Assembly (NCBI GenBank): GCA_021292165.1
Contig: CM037879.1
Location: forward strand, 18,437,525 to 18,501,524
Source: Shinisaurus crocodilurus
Taxonomy: Eukaryota > Chordata > Lepidosauria > Squamata > Shinisauridae
Reading direction: 5' to 3'
Length of the DNA stretch: 64,000 nucleotides
Below the pieces are notes generated by a model. That model was given only the letters and a program-made list of their open reading frames with translations, did not search any database and was not told the origin of the DNA. Below, piece after piece: positions 1-10,029 of the stretch; position 1 is the stretch's first letter; every line of letters starts with the position of its first letter. Made by a program: the position numbers and the translations under genes.

Positions 1-595
1 TTTTTATATGGCCTATTCATACTTATCTCACTGCTTCCCCTCTATTGAGCTTGGAAATTCAACATTTCTTTTTGCTGCAGTATTTTCAGTGTTTATGCAA
101 AACCTCCCCTCTCCTCACACCCACACTCAGCATTGGTTTCTCATCTCCCTGAGTGAATCAGTCACCCAATTTCCATTTTCATACTTTCCCCAAATTCTAA
201 AATAAAGCTTAGCTAAGGATAGAGATGGGGGGGGGGCGGAATCCAGCCGAGGCTAGGCTAGTGCCAAGAATTATTCCCAGTCTTTTTAAATGCTCGTTAA
301 AGGCTTTTGCTGTATCTCACTTCAATAAACATCATGCTCCAGTTACTACTTCAAACCATAGGGGCATTATCCTGTGCAGCACTTATCAATATTTTAGCAT
401 GTGAAAGTCAAATGATGTTGAAACATTGAACTATATTTCCATCTGTGCAAGCTAAAATGGTACAAATGCATCTCATGTAATGGAATCCCGCATCCCTAGC
501 TGCTTTCTCACAAGTGATACCCGATTCCTTGCAATTTAATGCAGCTGTCTTCATTGACTCCAAGAGGGACCTGGGGAAGATATGACTTTTTAAAC

Positions 596-600
<5 letters not shown>
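1..600. other. Unclassified AT-rich sequence
   Basis: No gene or mobile element is recognised here. The only compositional feature is a run of nine or so G at about 228-236. Short open frames in this stretch have no recognisable protein character. Confidence 0.4.

Positions 601-603
<3 letters not shown>

Positions 604-632
<29 letters not shown>
604..632. repeat. (TG)n microsatellite
   Basis: Uninterrupted alternating TG tract of about 14 units, directly after a short AT run. Confidence 0.95.
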
Positions 633-638
<6 letters not shown>

Positions 639-914
639 TTTAAACAGCTTTAATGCGAATGAACAAGGAGGGAAAGTATACTTATAGTCACCTGGCATAA
701 TGTTAGTTTTGGGGGGACTCATTTCTGGAATGGTTTGACCTAGCACCTGACCGGTGTTTATTATACATCTGGAGGCTAGTACATGCTTTAAAAGGGACTG
801 GTTAAAAAAAGTGAAGTCATTAGAAGACTGCATCCAGTAGGGGGCAGCGCAGAAACACATTGCAATAATACCTTTTTGACCTTGATGGCTCGAAGACCCT
901 CATACAGCTTAGAG

Positions 915-1055
915 CAGCCTTCCTCCACAGGGTGCCTTCCGGTTGTGTTGGACCAATGGATGACAACTCCCATCATCCCCAGCCAAAGGCCATGCTGTCT
1001 GGGGATTATGGGAGTCGCAGTCCAACATATCTGGAGGGCGCCAGGTTGGACACTG
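915..1055. mobile_element. Short palindromic hAT-type MITE
   Basis: The element starts CAGCCTTCCTCC and ends with GGTTGGACACTG. Its inner halves are inverted copies of each other (ACAACTCCCATCATCCCCAG against CTGGGGATTATGGGAGT). The flanks GCTTAGAG and GCTTCAAG match at 6 of 8 positions, which fits an aged 8-bp hAT target duplication. It is non-coding and non-autonomous. Confidence 0.6.
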
Positions 1056-1059
1056 GCTT

Positions 1060-1990
1060 CAAGCAAGGGCAATGTGTTGGCTCACAAGTCAGATCCAGGT
1101 GAGATTTGGGCTCCCTGGGATTTTTTTTCCCTAGCCCCATCAAAATGTAATCGAGGTATATTCAGTTTTAATATATATTGACATACATATCACCTGACCA
1201 TTAAATCACCATTGCTTAGCAGCTCACCTGAGCCACTTCTGCTGTACCTGGCTCCTCTCCCTCTGCCCCTGAACAGCAAAAGGACCTGTACTGGGGCGGG
1301 GGGAGCAAGGAGCATGCAGCCAGGCCCTGACCACCCAATTGCCAGCATTTGGGGGTGAGGGGAATGCAATGAAGACGATTATATTTAGCTTCCCTTTTGC
1401 ACTTTCCAAGCGTTCAGAGCAATTCACACGCATTTATCTTCCTGTAATTCTTCTTACAAGGATTCTATAAGGCTGGTCTATATTAGGATCCCTATATTTT
1501 ATTTATTTAATTTACGCAAAAATGTACGTATACCCCACTTTTCCCCTCCAAAAGGGAGTCACTCCGAGCAGCTTACAAAATGTCAAAGAAAACCAAACCC
1601 AGAGGTAAAAATAAGAATGGTCCATCATTAATATGCAATTGATGAAATAAAAGCAGCATCAAGACAAAAACAACAACAAAACACCAAGAGCCAAAATGAA
1701 CAATCAGTCAGTCAAGTTATGAACAATCAGTCAGTCAAGAACAGAAGGAAGCGCTTGTTTAGAAAGAAATTTCTTTGGACGCTGGTGGAACAGAGACAGA
1801 GAGGAAGATGATGGGCAGCACAATCCAACATGGCTGCCCAGGGATTACAGGCCTTCTATGGAGGGCAGGAGGAGCGTGGAGGCAAGGATTGCCTCTGTGT
1901 TTCCCTCACCCTCCAGAACACTTAGACCACTGTTTTCGGCCAACTAAGTGTTTTACACTGGCTCACAAGGGGAGGAGCTGGGGGCACCAC
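1060..1990. other. Unclassified stretch with a repeat-like 3' tail
   Basis: Around 1490-1590 the sequence looks like the 3' tail of an old retroposon (TTATTTATTTAA followed by a CCCCACTTTTCCCCTCC segment), a pattern seen at other SINE and LINE ends in this window. Nothing else is recognised. Confidence 0.3.
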
Positions 1991-1993
1991 CAG

Positions 1994-2156
1994 GTGTGGC
2001 TCACGCTGGCTCAGCTTGTCTGAGTGTGGAAAGCTAAGCAGGGTCAGGCCTGGTTATGACTTGGATGGGAGACCCCCTCCTCTAGTTTCCTGCATTGAGC
2101 AGTGGCTTGGACTCGATGGCCTTGTAGGCCCCTTCCAGCTCTAGGATCCTATGATT
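1994..2156 (+). mobile_element. 5S rRNA-derived SINE with CR1-like tail
   Basis: The 5' half aligns with the 3' part of vertebrate 5S rRNA: AAGCTAAGCAGGGTCAGG (A-box region) and then GACTTGGATGGGAGACC (C-box region). These are the internal RNA polymerase III control elements of 5S genes. After a short linker (TCCTCTAGTTTCCTGCATTG) it joins a tail nearly identical to the CR1 3' end in this window (GGACTCGATGGCCTTGTAGG, then CCCCTTCCAGCTCT). It lacks the first third of 5S rRNA, so it is not a 5S gene. CR1 machinery probably mobilised it. Confidence 0.85.
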
Positions 2157-2416
2157 CCTTGTCGGATGGTGGTGCCTCGCTCCTCCCCTCCCCGTCCTGC
2201 CCCCAGTGCTGTCACTGAAGGCAGTCTTCTGTCATCAAAGCCGCAGCTGATGCAGAAAGAACCGCACTGGCTGTGAGGGTGGAGGCAGGGCGGTCCACAG
2301 TTGGAGTCCCAGGTCCGACCTTGGAGCACTTTTCCGAGGTCAGAGCTGGGACTTTGACTTTTCCTGGGTCCTTCTAGACAGTGTCGAGTGGCCATAGGAC
2401 TGCACCCCTAAGCTCT

Positions 2417-2490
2417 AATCAATCAATCAATCAATCAATCAATTACATTTCTATACTGCCCAATAGCCAAAGCTCTCTGGGAGGTTGGCC
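2417..2490. repeat. (AATC)n microsatellite and L2-like 3' scrap
   Basis: About seven AATC units (2417-2444) are followed by a short segment with CTATACTGCCCAATAGCC and AGCTCTCTGGG. The same segment recurs beside the L2-like fragment at about 24.2 kb, so this is probably the 3' end of an old LINE. Confidence 0.55.
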
Positions 2491-2963
2491 TCTTGGGCAG
2501 GGAGTTCAACATTCAGGGCACTGCCACAGAGAAAGCCCTCTTCCATGGCCAGGGGTGTAGTGGAACCAGGGCTTGCAGGGATGCAGAACCAGCACTTTCT
2601 GACTGGCAGGGATGCTGATGTCATCTGCCACCTCACTCAGATTTTCAGGTTCCCTCTGAATTTAGCTGCAATCCTCACAGTAGCTGGGGAGAAATGAATG
2701 ATCTAACAACAATATATTGTTTCCTGTTGTAATACAAACTGTTTTGGGGCGGCCTGATGTTGAATGGGCAATTAAGACCCATCAGCTTTACAAAAGACTT
2801 GCTCCTGGTGGAGATGAGAACTGCTAGGACTGGTTTGTTGATGGAACAGACACAGCTGCCTGCATTTTTGGCCTCTCTTGGGGTTGTGGCGATAGCATCT
2901 GCACTTCAAAATGTATCACTACACCACTGGGCATGGCACATGCAAGAGGGGGTGCTCTTAAAG

Positions 2964-3262
2964 CAGTGCTTCTCAAATAGTGGGGCGGGCCCCCCAGGGG
3001 GGGCGCGAGGCTCCGTAAAGGGGGGCTCGTTTGACCTCAGTTAAAAGTTTTTTTTAATATTGTGTTCCTTTAAATCCTGTGCTCCTTTAAATCTTTTCTG
3101 CTACAGTTAATAAAGCTATTCTTTGTTGTAAATTGATCCACATTTCTTTCTTTTTTAATTCTCTTATACGTTAATAAGGATGCAGTGTTATGCAGAGGTG
3201 TACTTATAACAATTTTATAGACAAATGATACTATTTACAGTCGCGCGGGGCGCAAGGAAGAG
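2964..3262 (+). mobile_element. hAT-like element, 3' boundary uncertain
   Basis: Starts CAGTGCTTCTCAAATAGTGG, which resembles the termini of Charlie-type hAT elements, followed by G- and C-rich runs and an AT-rich interior. The right end is placed near a GCGCGGGGCGC segment without a visible target duplication. Confidence 0.45.
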
Positions 3263-3509
3263 CAAATTCACATGGGAGATGGGGGAGGCCAAAGCAAAGA
3301 GAGAATGGCGTTCCTAAGGCTACATACAGCAAAAGTGAGACTTGAATTAGGAATTTTCTGATTCACAGCTCAGGTTTTTTTTATAGTTACTATACCACAC
3401 CAATGAGATGAAATGAAGTGGGAACAGCTACAGTGACCTCTAATGCTCTCCACCCCCACACAATCGCTCACAATAGAGTTCACAAAATAACACCCAACTT
3501 GAATTGGAA

Positions 3510-3681
3510 TACAGTATTTTTCCATGTATAAGACTATACTTTTTCCTAAAATTGTTAGACTAAAAATTGAGGGTCGTCTTATACACGGAAGTAAGCCAAG
3601 GAGAGAACCGCGCAGTTGCGAAACTGCCCAGTGGGGGGCGTCTTATACATGGGGGCGCCTTATTGACGGAAAAATACGGTA
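3510..3681 (+). mobile_element. ATAAGACG MITE (172 bp)
   Basis: Inverted termini TACAGTATTTTTCC and GGAAAAATACGGTA enclose an interior with repeated, mirrored GTATAAGAC and GTCTTATAC motifs. A second copy at 10030-10992 shares the interior in the opposite orientation and has been split by another transposon. The superfamily is not assigned. Confidence 0.7.
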
Positions 3682-3754
3682 CACATATCTATGACTGAAT
3701 AGCTGAAACACTTTATTACTCTTTTGTTAAAATGTCATGTCTCAGGTTAAGGCA

Positions 3755-3835
3755 TGGTCATATCTGTCAATTTTGTTTCTCTCAGTTTTTCAGTTTTCCA
3801 ACCTTAAATTTGGTTCATCCTGTTTCCACATCAAG
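3755..3835 (+). repeat. Fragment of the TTTGGTTCATCC repeat family
   Basis: The segment with TTCTCTCAGTTTTTCAG and TTTGGTTCATCC matches the 5' part of the repeats at 23.76 kb and 32.16 kb. It is cut off by the following (TCA)n tract. Confidence 0.5.
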
Positions 3836-3836
3836 A

Positions 3837-3837
<1 letters not shown>

Positions 3838-3887
<50 letters not shown>
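3838..3887. repeat. (TCA)n microsatellite
   Basis: About 16 units of TCA. In one frame it reads as a polyhistidine tract, which is a microsatellite artefact and not a gene. Confidence 0.95.
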
Positions 3888-4079
3888 TTAAAGAACTGGC
3901 ATTGCCCAATCAGAAGCAACCCTTGATAGATTCCCCCCCCCTCATAGTACCAGAGCTCAACAGACTAGTTAAAGAATTTAAAATGGTCAGTGGGATACAA
4001 CAAGACAAGACAACAAGAAGAAAATGCCATGAATTTACAGGGTCCAAACATTACACAGGGAGGGTTATATCCAGGGATG

Positions 4080-4270
4080 TCATTCCACCAGCCCCCCCCC
4101 ATGTGCCCACCAAATCTGCTCTGGAGGTTTGGGAGGCCCCCTGGAGCAGATCTGAGACCTCTGTGTATGTGGGTGTGGGACATGGAGAAGAGGAAAGGGA
4201 AGTTCCATTGTGCAAGAGGCACCCCGTTGCGTGAGTGGACTTCTGCTTGTGCAAGGGTTGGATCCAACCC
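4080..4270. repeat. Interspersed repeat, unclassified (shared with 15.9-16.3 kb)
   Basis: Contains CAAATCTGCTCTGGAGGTTT and a G/C-rich core that resembles 16085-16150. Both copies sit near a GGATCCAAC/GGATCCAGC motif. It looks like a dispersed non-coding repeat. Confidence 0.4.
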
Positions 4271-4439
4271 AGTGTGTTCACCAGTGTTTCAGAAATGAAG
4301 GGCATCATTCTAGAAAGGAGACCCCTTTCATGACAGGCCACCTGAGATGGGTAATGGTGTGAAAAAGGCAGTAATGCCAGGAACCATCCAAGATGACATT
4401 TTTAACAGGGACTTCATGACGAAAGAATCATCAGAGCAC

Positions 4440-5100
4440 AGTAGCCAGTCTGGTTCCTAATGGGAGTGGGGGTGGAGAAAGCCTCCTTGAAGCTATTTAA
4501 AGACTCTTTCAAATGCATCAAGAGCAAGGTCAAGAACAAAATTGTTGAGCTTTGAGAAGAGAGAACTCTTCTGCCTAGATTCTTCATTGTAATGAAGTCA
4601 GCCACATATTGACCTCAAAGAGGCACTTGGAAAATATGAGTTCTCAGCACTGCTAAGATCCCTCTTCACTCCAGATGGAATTGGAAACATGCTACTTACA
4701 TCAGACAAGTCAAAAGCCATGCATCCCTGGAAGAACTGGTGAAAACTATCCACCAATGAGCAGACGTCCAATATGGCCTGCACATTCTCAGAAAAGGGTC
4801 ATATTATTGGATGGAACAGGACTTGTAAATACATGAAAACCGATCACATGAAAACATGCAAGGACTTGGCTGAAAACTTTGTATCTAATGATTATCATGA
4901 ACTGAGACTTATATTTGGTAGGTATGTGCAAAGCTCTCTGAAAGAGAAGATGAAGAATAAGCGCACAGGTGGTGGTGAGGTACAGAACCATATGGCTGGA
5001 AGCACAATGATCAAGAACATCATAACTAGTCACATTGTAATATATAGCCATATAGCCTTTGATAACCTTATTCTCCATTCTTCATGCCATCAATGCCAGT
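4440..5100 (+). pseudogene. Decayed reading frame of an uncharacterised mobile-element-like protein
   Basis: Broken plus-strand reading segments run through this interval. One segment reads with a KVKNKIVEL-like phrase, a second includes SKAMHPWKNW-type residues around 4700-4740, and a third, open over 4773-5102, includes KDLAENFVSNDYHELRLIFG and HMAGSTMIKN. From memory, these phrases resemble an uncharacterised repetitive protein family seen in fish and invertebrate genomes that has a (Y/F)DxxxxxFDRY motif. I cannot confirm that without a search. Several stops and frame changes make it non-functional. I cannot name the element class. Confidence 0.4.
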
Positions 5101-5510
5101 AAAGTTTCCCCTTTGAGAGAGTTGGACACACATTCATGGGACAGTGGGGTCCTCTTGTTGTTGGTTATAGCATAAATAAAATAACTGATATAATCCCCCC
5201 CCCCCGTGCTCCCTCGTGCTATGCTAAGTGTGTTGCCCACGTACTTAGCGCAACACCAAGGTGCACACCAAGGCGCAGCCTTGGCCAAGCCTTCTTTTAT
5301 GCAGCAGAGGATAGTGTGGAGCAGCCCAATCAGGCTTGTTTGGTAGGGGGAGGGAGCAGAGGGCCAAACCCCAAGAAGAGCACAAACGTCTTCTCTAGCC
5401 CAGCAGCTGTTGGTTATAGCACTTAGTTAAATATAGTTAGCACTTGGTTAAATATAGAAAAGGCCTCCTCAAAGCATGCTACCCCAATTGGGCTGCCCCA
5501 ATTGGGCTGA

Positions 5511-5741
5511 GGGCTGGTGGTGAGAGTGTTGGACTGGGACTCGGGAGTTCCGGGTTCTAGTCCCCGCTCGGCCATGAAGCTCACTGGGTGACTTTGGGCC
5601 AGTCACTGACTCTCAGCCTAACCTACCTCACAGGGTTGTTGTGAGGATCAAATGGAGAGGAGGAGGAGGATTATGTAAGCCGCCTTGGGTTCCCTGAAGG
5701 AAAAAAGGTGCGGTATAAATAAATAAATAAATAAATAAATA
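5511..5741 (+). mobile_element. Sauria-type tRNA SINE
   Basis: The tRNA-related head includes TTGGACTGGGACTCGGGAG and GGGTTCTAGTCCCCGC (a B-box-like GGTTCTAGTCC). The body includes GCTCACTGGGTGACTTTGGG and CCTACCTCACAGGGTTGTTG, and the tail is (AAAT)n. This layout is characteristic of the squamate-specific Sauria SINE, whose tail is known to match Bov-B LINEs. No Bov-B copy is visible in this window. Confidence 0.85.
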
Positions 5742-5986
5742 GGGCCCTAGGTGAGGGAAGTGCCAAGACCCTTCTTGGCTTTCCTGTGTTCATCAGGGCT
5801 GATACAACTGGCAATTCTTTCTGGCATTGGCAAAGAGATGCCCATCAAAACATTTCTGACCTCTGAGCCAAATTTGAAGGAAGATGGAGAGGAAAAAAAG
5901 CAACTCTATTGCTCCTCCTGCCCTGCTGGCAAGAGGCTGGCAGGACACAGGATGGATGGAGGCCTCTGTCATTTGGTTGTCTAGGC

Positions 5987-6547
5987 CAGTGGTCCCCAAC
6001 CTTTTTGGGACCAGGGACCGGGTTCCAGTGGAATAAATTTTTCCACGGACTGGGGTGTGTGTGTCGCCCACCGCTCACCTCCTGCTGTGCGGCCCGGGCG
6101 GCAGCACCAGAGAACCAGGAAGTGACGCGATGGGTCTCCCGTCGCGTCTCTTCTGGCTTTACGAAAATGCTCGTCGGGGAGGCGAGCAGAAGAACGAGTG
6201 GCAGGGGGTGCTTGCTGGAGCTCATGAGCACCCCGAGAACCAGATGGGGTGCTCGCTGCGCATCCCAGCGGCACAGCGGCCGGGCACGGTGGCCAGGCAG
6301 CGCGGCCAGGCGTGGCAGCTGGGCATGGTGGCTGGGCGGTGCGGTAGCCACCTGCTGGGAAGTGCCGCGAGCACCCCACCTGGCTCTCGGGGTGCTCGCG
6401 AGCTCTGGCGAGCGCCCCCCCGCAACTCGCCTCCCCAACAAGCATTTTCGTAAAACCGGGCGGAGCGGTGGCCGGGCGCCGCGCGGCCCAGTTCTTAACA
6501 GGCCACAGACCGGTACCAGTCCGCGGCCTGGGGGTTGGGGACCCCTG
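5987..6547 (+). mobile_element. hAT-type non-autonomous element, 561 bp, GC-rich interior
   Basis: Termini CAGTGGTCCCCAACC and GGTTGGGGACCCCTG are flanked by a perfect 8-bp target duplication, GTCTAGGC (5979-5986 and 6548-6555). This is the hAT signature. The interior is very GC- and CpG-rich and carries its own inverted repeat: about 28 bases at 6160-6187 (ACGAAAATGCTCGTCGGGG) recur reversed at about 6424-6452. Long open frames on both strands here follow from the GC content and do not resemble a transposase. Confidence 0.88.
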
Positions 6548-6569
6548 GTCTAGGCCATAGGGTTGCTCT

Positions 6570-6624
6570 CTAACAGTGCAATCCTATGTGTGTCTACTCA
6601 GAAGTAAATACCATTGAGTTCAAT
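6570..6624 (+). repeat. Short repeat fragment (ACTCAGAAGTAA type)
   Basis: Contains CAATCCTATGTGTG and CTACTCAGAAGTAAATACC, a segment whose relatives recur near 29.7, 47.56, 51.2 and 51.85 kb. It abuts a CR1 3' end. Confidence 0.5.
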
Positions 6625-6770
6625 CTCCCACACTGGAGGCATTCAAGGTGCAGCTGGACAGCCATCTGTCAGGGATGCTTTGACTTGTATTCCTGCATTG
6701 AGCAGGGGGTTGGACTCGATGGCCTTATAGACCCCTTCCAACTCTACTTCTATGCTTCTATGACTCTATG
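6625..6770 (+). mobile_element. CR1 LINE, 3'-terminal fragment
   Basis: Matches the last part of the long CR1 copy at 8751-9989: end of the reverse transcriptase frame (CACTGGAGGCATTCAAGGTG), then GGTTGGACTCGATGGCC and a TCTATG-type terminal repeat. The copy is 5'-truncated, as is usual for target-primed LINE insertions. Confidence 0.85.
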
Positions 6771-6964
6771 TATACATACATATATATAATTTGCCAGATC
6801 CATTTAGCCTCTCCAGAATGATGTACAAAATAGCAACAAATCAATATTTTAATTTTAAGATTTTGTGCTCATGGAATTATACAACAGCTTCCACTGAATG
6901 GATTGAGGAGAACTCTACTATTTGAAATGTCCTTCTTATGTAGATATTTATAGAATACATTTCA

Positions 6965-7062
6965 TGTTTCTTAGCAGTGTCAGCAATGATTCAGCAGCAT
7001 GCCACCATTGCAAAGAAGGTTAAAGCCATTTGGGGTTGCATGACCAGAAGCATTGCTTTGCA
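6965..7062 (+). mobile_element. Diverged CR1 internal fragment
   Basis: The segment GCAAAGAAGGTTAAAGCC and TTTGGGGTTGCATGACC aligns with the CR1 coding region at 9367-9410 (GCAAAGAAGGCAAATGC, TTTGGGGCTGCATTAA). It is much more diverged than the other CR1 copies, so it is older. Confidence 0.5.
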
Positions 7063-7427
7063 CTCCATCTGAAGTTAGACTGACACAGTGGCTTTTGTTA
7101 TGGCAAAGTCACAGTGAACTGACCATTTCCCTGCTCCTTGACACATGGTGAACATTACTTCTATTTATTTATTTTTAGTATGCAGAACAATCATTTAGAA
7201 CATTGATTCTAAAGGACATATTTAACATTTAAAATAAAGTGAAACAAGGGAAAACAAACAACAGTAGGATAAGAGAAAGGAAGAAACATTAAGAAGTACA
7301 GTTTAAATCCCCAAACAAATAAACCACAAAATCACGGCAAATTTGAAGTGTTTGATCCATTCCCCATTACCTGGAGGGTTTTTGGTAGGGCTCTGTTTTT
7401 CTTCCCTCTCCCAGAGCTACACATGCA
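7063..7427. other. Unclassified stretch
   Basis: No gene or confident repeat. A TTTATTTATTTTTAG segment near 7160 may be a retroposon tail. Confidence 0.3.
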
Positions 7428-7790
7428 TATGGTGGCCACTTACACATCACCAAAAGAGAAAAGGGGAAAAAAAGGGGGACCAAATAGGACACAGATTTAT
7501 ATAAAATGTGCACATGCAAATTTATTTGTATAGGGGCACATTTAAAAACAATGACTATCATTTAAATAGGAATGCAGTGTTTCACCACAGTGGGGAGAAC
7601 AGTGACCAGGTGACCTGTGTGTCTGCTCAGGCTGCAGTCCAGGTGCTCACTGCAGATGGGCAACTTCAAGGCCCCTCTTCTTCTCCTTGCTTATGGTTCT
7701 TCTTTCTCTTCAAACCAGACTTGGTCTGGACAGTACTTCAGTCAGAAGATGCCTTCAGATAAAGGGTGTCCTCCTTTACCTCTGTAGTGG
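7428..7790 (-). mobile_element. GTGGCCA MITE family, copy 1
   Basis: Begins GGTGGCCACTTACACATC and contains GACCAGGTGACCTGTGTG, TCCAGGTGCTCACTGCAG and a terminal GTCCTCCTTTACC. The same blocks occur, in either orientation, at 12.18, 36.19, 37.5 and 53.41 kb. The termini resemble inverted copies of AGGGTGGCCA. It is non-coding. Confidence 0.6.
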
Positions 7791-7810
7791 AAATGAGGAA
7801 GGCAATGCGG

Positions 7811-8049
7811 AAGAGCGAGTGTAGCATGTTGGACTGGGACTCGGGAGACCCGGGTTCTAGTCCCCACTCACCCATGAAGCTCACTGGGTGACTTTGGGCC
7901 AGTCACTGACTCTCAGCCTAACCTACCTCACAGGGTTGTTGTGAGGATAAGATGGAGAGGAGGTGGAGGATTATGTAAGCCACCATGGGTTTTATTTATT
8001 TATTATTTATTTATTTGTTATATTTATAAAATAAATTAATAAATAAATA
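7811..8049 (+). mobile_element. Sauria-type tRNA SINE
   Basis: tRNA-like head (GGACTGGGACTCGGGAGACC, GGGTTCTAGTCC), conserved body (GGGTGACTTTGGGCCAGTCA) and an AT-rich (TTTA/AAAT)n tail. The usual GGGTTCCC end is replaced by GGGTTTTATTTATTT, so the extreme 3' end is altered. Confidence 0.85.
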
Positions 8050-8704
8050 GTTCTTTCAAGGAATTAGTGGTGCACAACAAATTGCTCCTTCTCATGTCTG
8101 GACTTCCAGTTGGGCCTGTTGCTTTTAGTGCTTAAGCAATGCTTCTTCTTCCAGGGGCCAATGATCAGTTCGAGACTCGAGGGGCTAGCTAGTAGATAAG
8201 CCTCTGGAGAGATCTCAAGGTTAGCTACTTGGTAGGAGAGTAGCCGGCATAGAGCCATCTCTGCTGGCTTACTGCCGAACATTCTCAAAGTCATGGGACG
8301 ATGGCCAGAATAGGGGGTGGGGTTAATGTGAGTATAATAGTATATATGAATCCCTGAGACACTTTGTTTTGCCACAGGTTCCTCAAAAGGGATTGGCAAA
8401 GGTTCTTTGAAGGATTTTCAGACCATAATAAATACTCCTCCAGGAAGTTAAAGCCAAACATCTTTATTGCAAAGCTGAACATGAAATACAACAATGCTAT
8501 GCCTTCCTCCAAGTTCCCTGGTGGAAATCCCACCCCTTAGCTACACAGTCACACTATTATTTCGAGCCAACCCGAATGCGAGTTCCAGCAGCTCTCTGCC
8601 TGGGTATCAGCTTTCAGCGTTGGGGCTTCAGCAGGGGTCTCTGAACAGCTTCCTCTGCTCCTCTTTGCTCCTTCTGATTCTTCAGCACTCCACCACTCCA
8701 CCAC
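8050..8704. other. Unclassified stretch; possible minus-strand LTR or 3' end
   Basis: On the minus strand a polyadenylation signal AATAAA lies at 8463-8468. The stretch has no recognised SINE or LINE. A degraded LTR or retroposed 3' end is possible, but no TG...CA boundary or target duplication could be found. Confidence 0.25.
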
Positions 8705-8749
<45 letters not shown>

Positions 8750-8750
8750 A
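8705..8750. repeat. (TA)n(CA)n compound microsatellite
   Basis: TA repeat followed by about 16 CA units, directly 5' of the CR1 insertion. Confidence 0.95.
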
Positions 8751-9989
8751 AGAACAAATCCTGCCAGACTAATCTGATCTCTTTTTTGATCGGGTAACCT
8801 CCCTTGTGGACTGTGGGAATGCGGTGGACATAGTATATCTGAACTTCAGCAAAGCTTTCGACAAAGTGCCTCATGATATCCTGATTAGCAAGCTAGCTAA
8901 AAGTGGGCTAGATGGAACAACTATCAGGTGGATCCACAATTGGCTACAGAATCTGACTCAAAGAGTACTTATCAATGGTTCCGTCTCAAACTGGGGAGAG
9001 GTAATGAGCGGGGTACCACAGGGCTCGGTCCTGGGCCCAGGGCTCTTCAACATTTTTTATTAATGACTTGGATGAGGAGGTACAGGGAATGCTTATCAAA
9101 TTTGCAGATGACACAAAGTTGGGTGGAACAGCTAATACTCTGGAAGACAGAAACAAAATTCAAAGTGACCTCGATAGGCTGGAGCGCTGGGCCGAAAACA
9201 ACAGAATGAAATTTAATAGGGTTAAATGCCAAGTGCTGCACCTAGGGAGAGGAAACCAAATGCAGAGTTACAGAATGGGGGACACTTGGCTCAACAATAC
9301 TACAAGTGAGAAGGATCTTGGAATTGTGGTAGATCACAAACTAAATATGAGCCAGCAATGTGATGTGGCTGCAAAGAAGGCAAATGCTATTTGGGGCTGC
9401 ATTAATAGAAGTATAGCTTCCAAATTGTGTGAAGTGATAATTCCCCTTTACTCAGCACTGGTTAGGCCTCATCTTGACTACTGCGTCTAGTTCTGGGCAC
9501 CACACTTTAAGAAGGACATAGACAAACTGGAGAGGGTTCAGAGGAGGGCAACAAGGATGATAAAGGGACTGGAAACAAGGCCCTATGAGGAGAGACTGAA
9601 AGAACTGGGCATGTTTAGCCTTCAGAAGAGGAGACTGAGGGGAGATATGGTCGCACTCTTCCAGTACTTGAAGGGTTGTCACACAGAGGAGGGTCAGGAT
9701 CTCTTCTCGATCATCCCAGTTTGCAGGACACGGAATAATGGGCTCAAGTTACAGGAACCAAGATTCCACCTAAACATCAGGAAAAATTTCCTGACTGTCA
9801 GAGCAATAAGACAATGGAATCAACTACCTAGGGAGGTGGTGGGCTCTCCCACTCTGGAGGCATTCAAGGTGCAGCTGGACCGCCATCTGTCAGGGATGCT
9901 TTGACCTGGATTCCTGCATTGAGCAGGGGGTTGGACTCGATGGCCTTGTAGGCCCCTTCCAACTCTACTTTTCTATGATTCTATGATTC
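8751..9989 (+). mobile_element. CR1 LINE, 5'-truncated, 1.24 kb
   Basis: Covers the reverse transcriptase region from just before motif A to the 3' end of the element. The 3' untranslated region has GGTTGGACTCGATGGCCTTG and ends in ATTCTATGATTCTATG, the octamer-like repeat typical of CR1. A long second copy lies antisense at 59251-60272 and is very similar. It is the likely source of the tail sequence on the 5S SINEs. Confidence 0.92.
8806..9904 (+). pseudogene. CR1 reverse transcriptase, C-terminal portion, two lesions
   Basis: The first part (8806-9063) carries LNFSKAFDKVPHD, with the motif A aspartate in AFD, and [10 protein letters not shown] (motif B). The second part (9068-9490) opens with the motif C region FADDTKLGG, which has the paired catalytic aspartates. 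The frame then resumes at 9491-9904, with [19 protein letters not shown] and [20 protein letters not shown] near the C terminus. Two lesions are visible. One extra T in the T-run at about 9054-9059 shifts the frame, since the antisense copy has one T fewer. A TAG at 9488-9490 stands where the antisense copy encodes glutamine. The endonuclease and N-terminal RT regions are missing by 5' truncation. Confidence 0.9.
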
Positions 9990-9990
9990 C

Positions 9991-9992
9991 AC

Positions 9993-10029
<37 letters not shown>
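9991..10029. repeat. (ACACAT)n microsatellite
   Basis: Six-base tandem repeat, about six units, between the CR1 3' end and the following MITE. Confidence 0.9.

Noticed and set aside
1994..2110. A functional 5S rRNA gene
   Set aside because: Only the internal-control-region half resembles 5S rRNA. The 5' third is missing, and a CR1 tail follows at all copies.
3737..4234. Open frame with a polyhistidine tract
   Set aside because: The tract is a (TCA)n microsatellite and the rest is repeat sequence.
5909..6553. 214-codon and overlapping open frames
   Set aside because: They lie within the GC-rich 561-bp hAT element, on both strands, with no transposase motifs. Length follows from few AT-rich stops.
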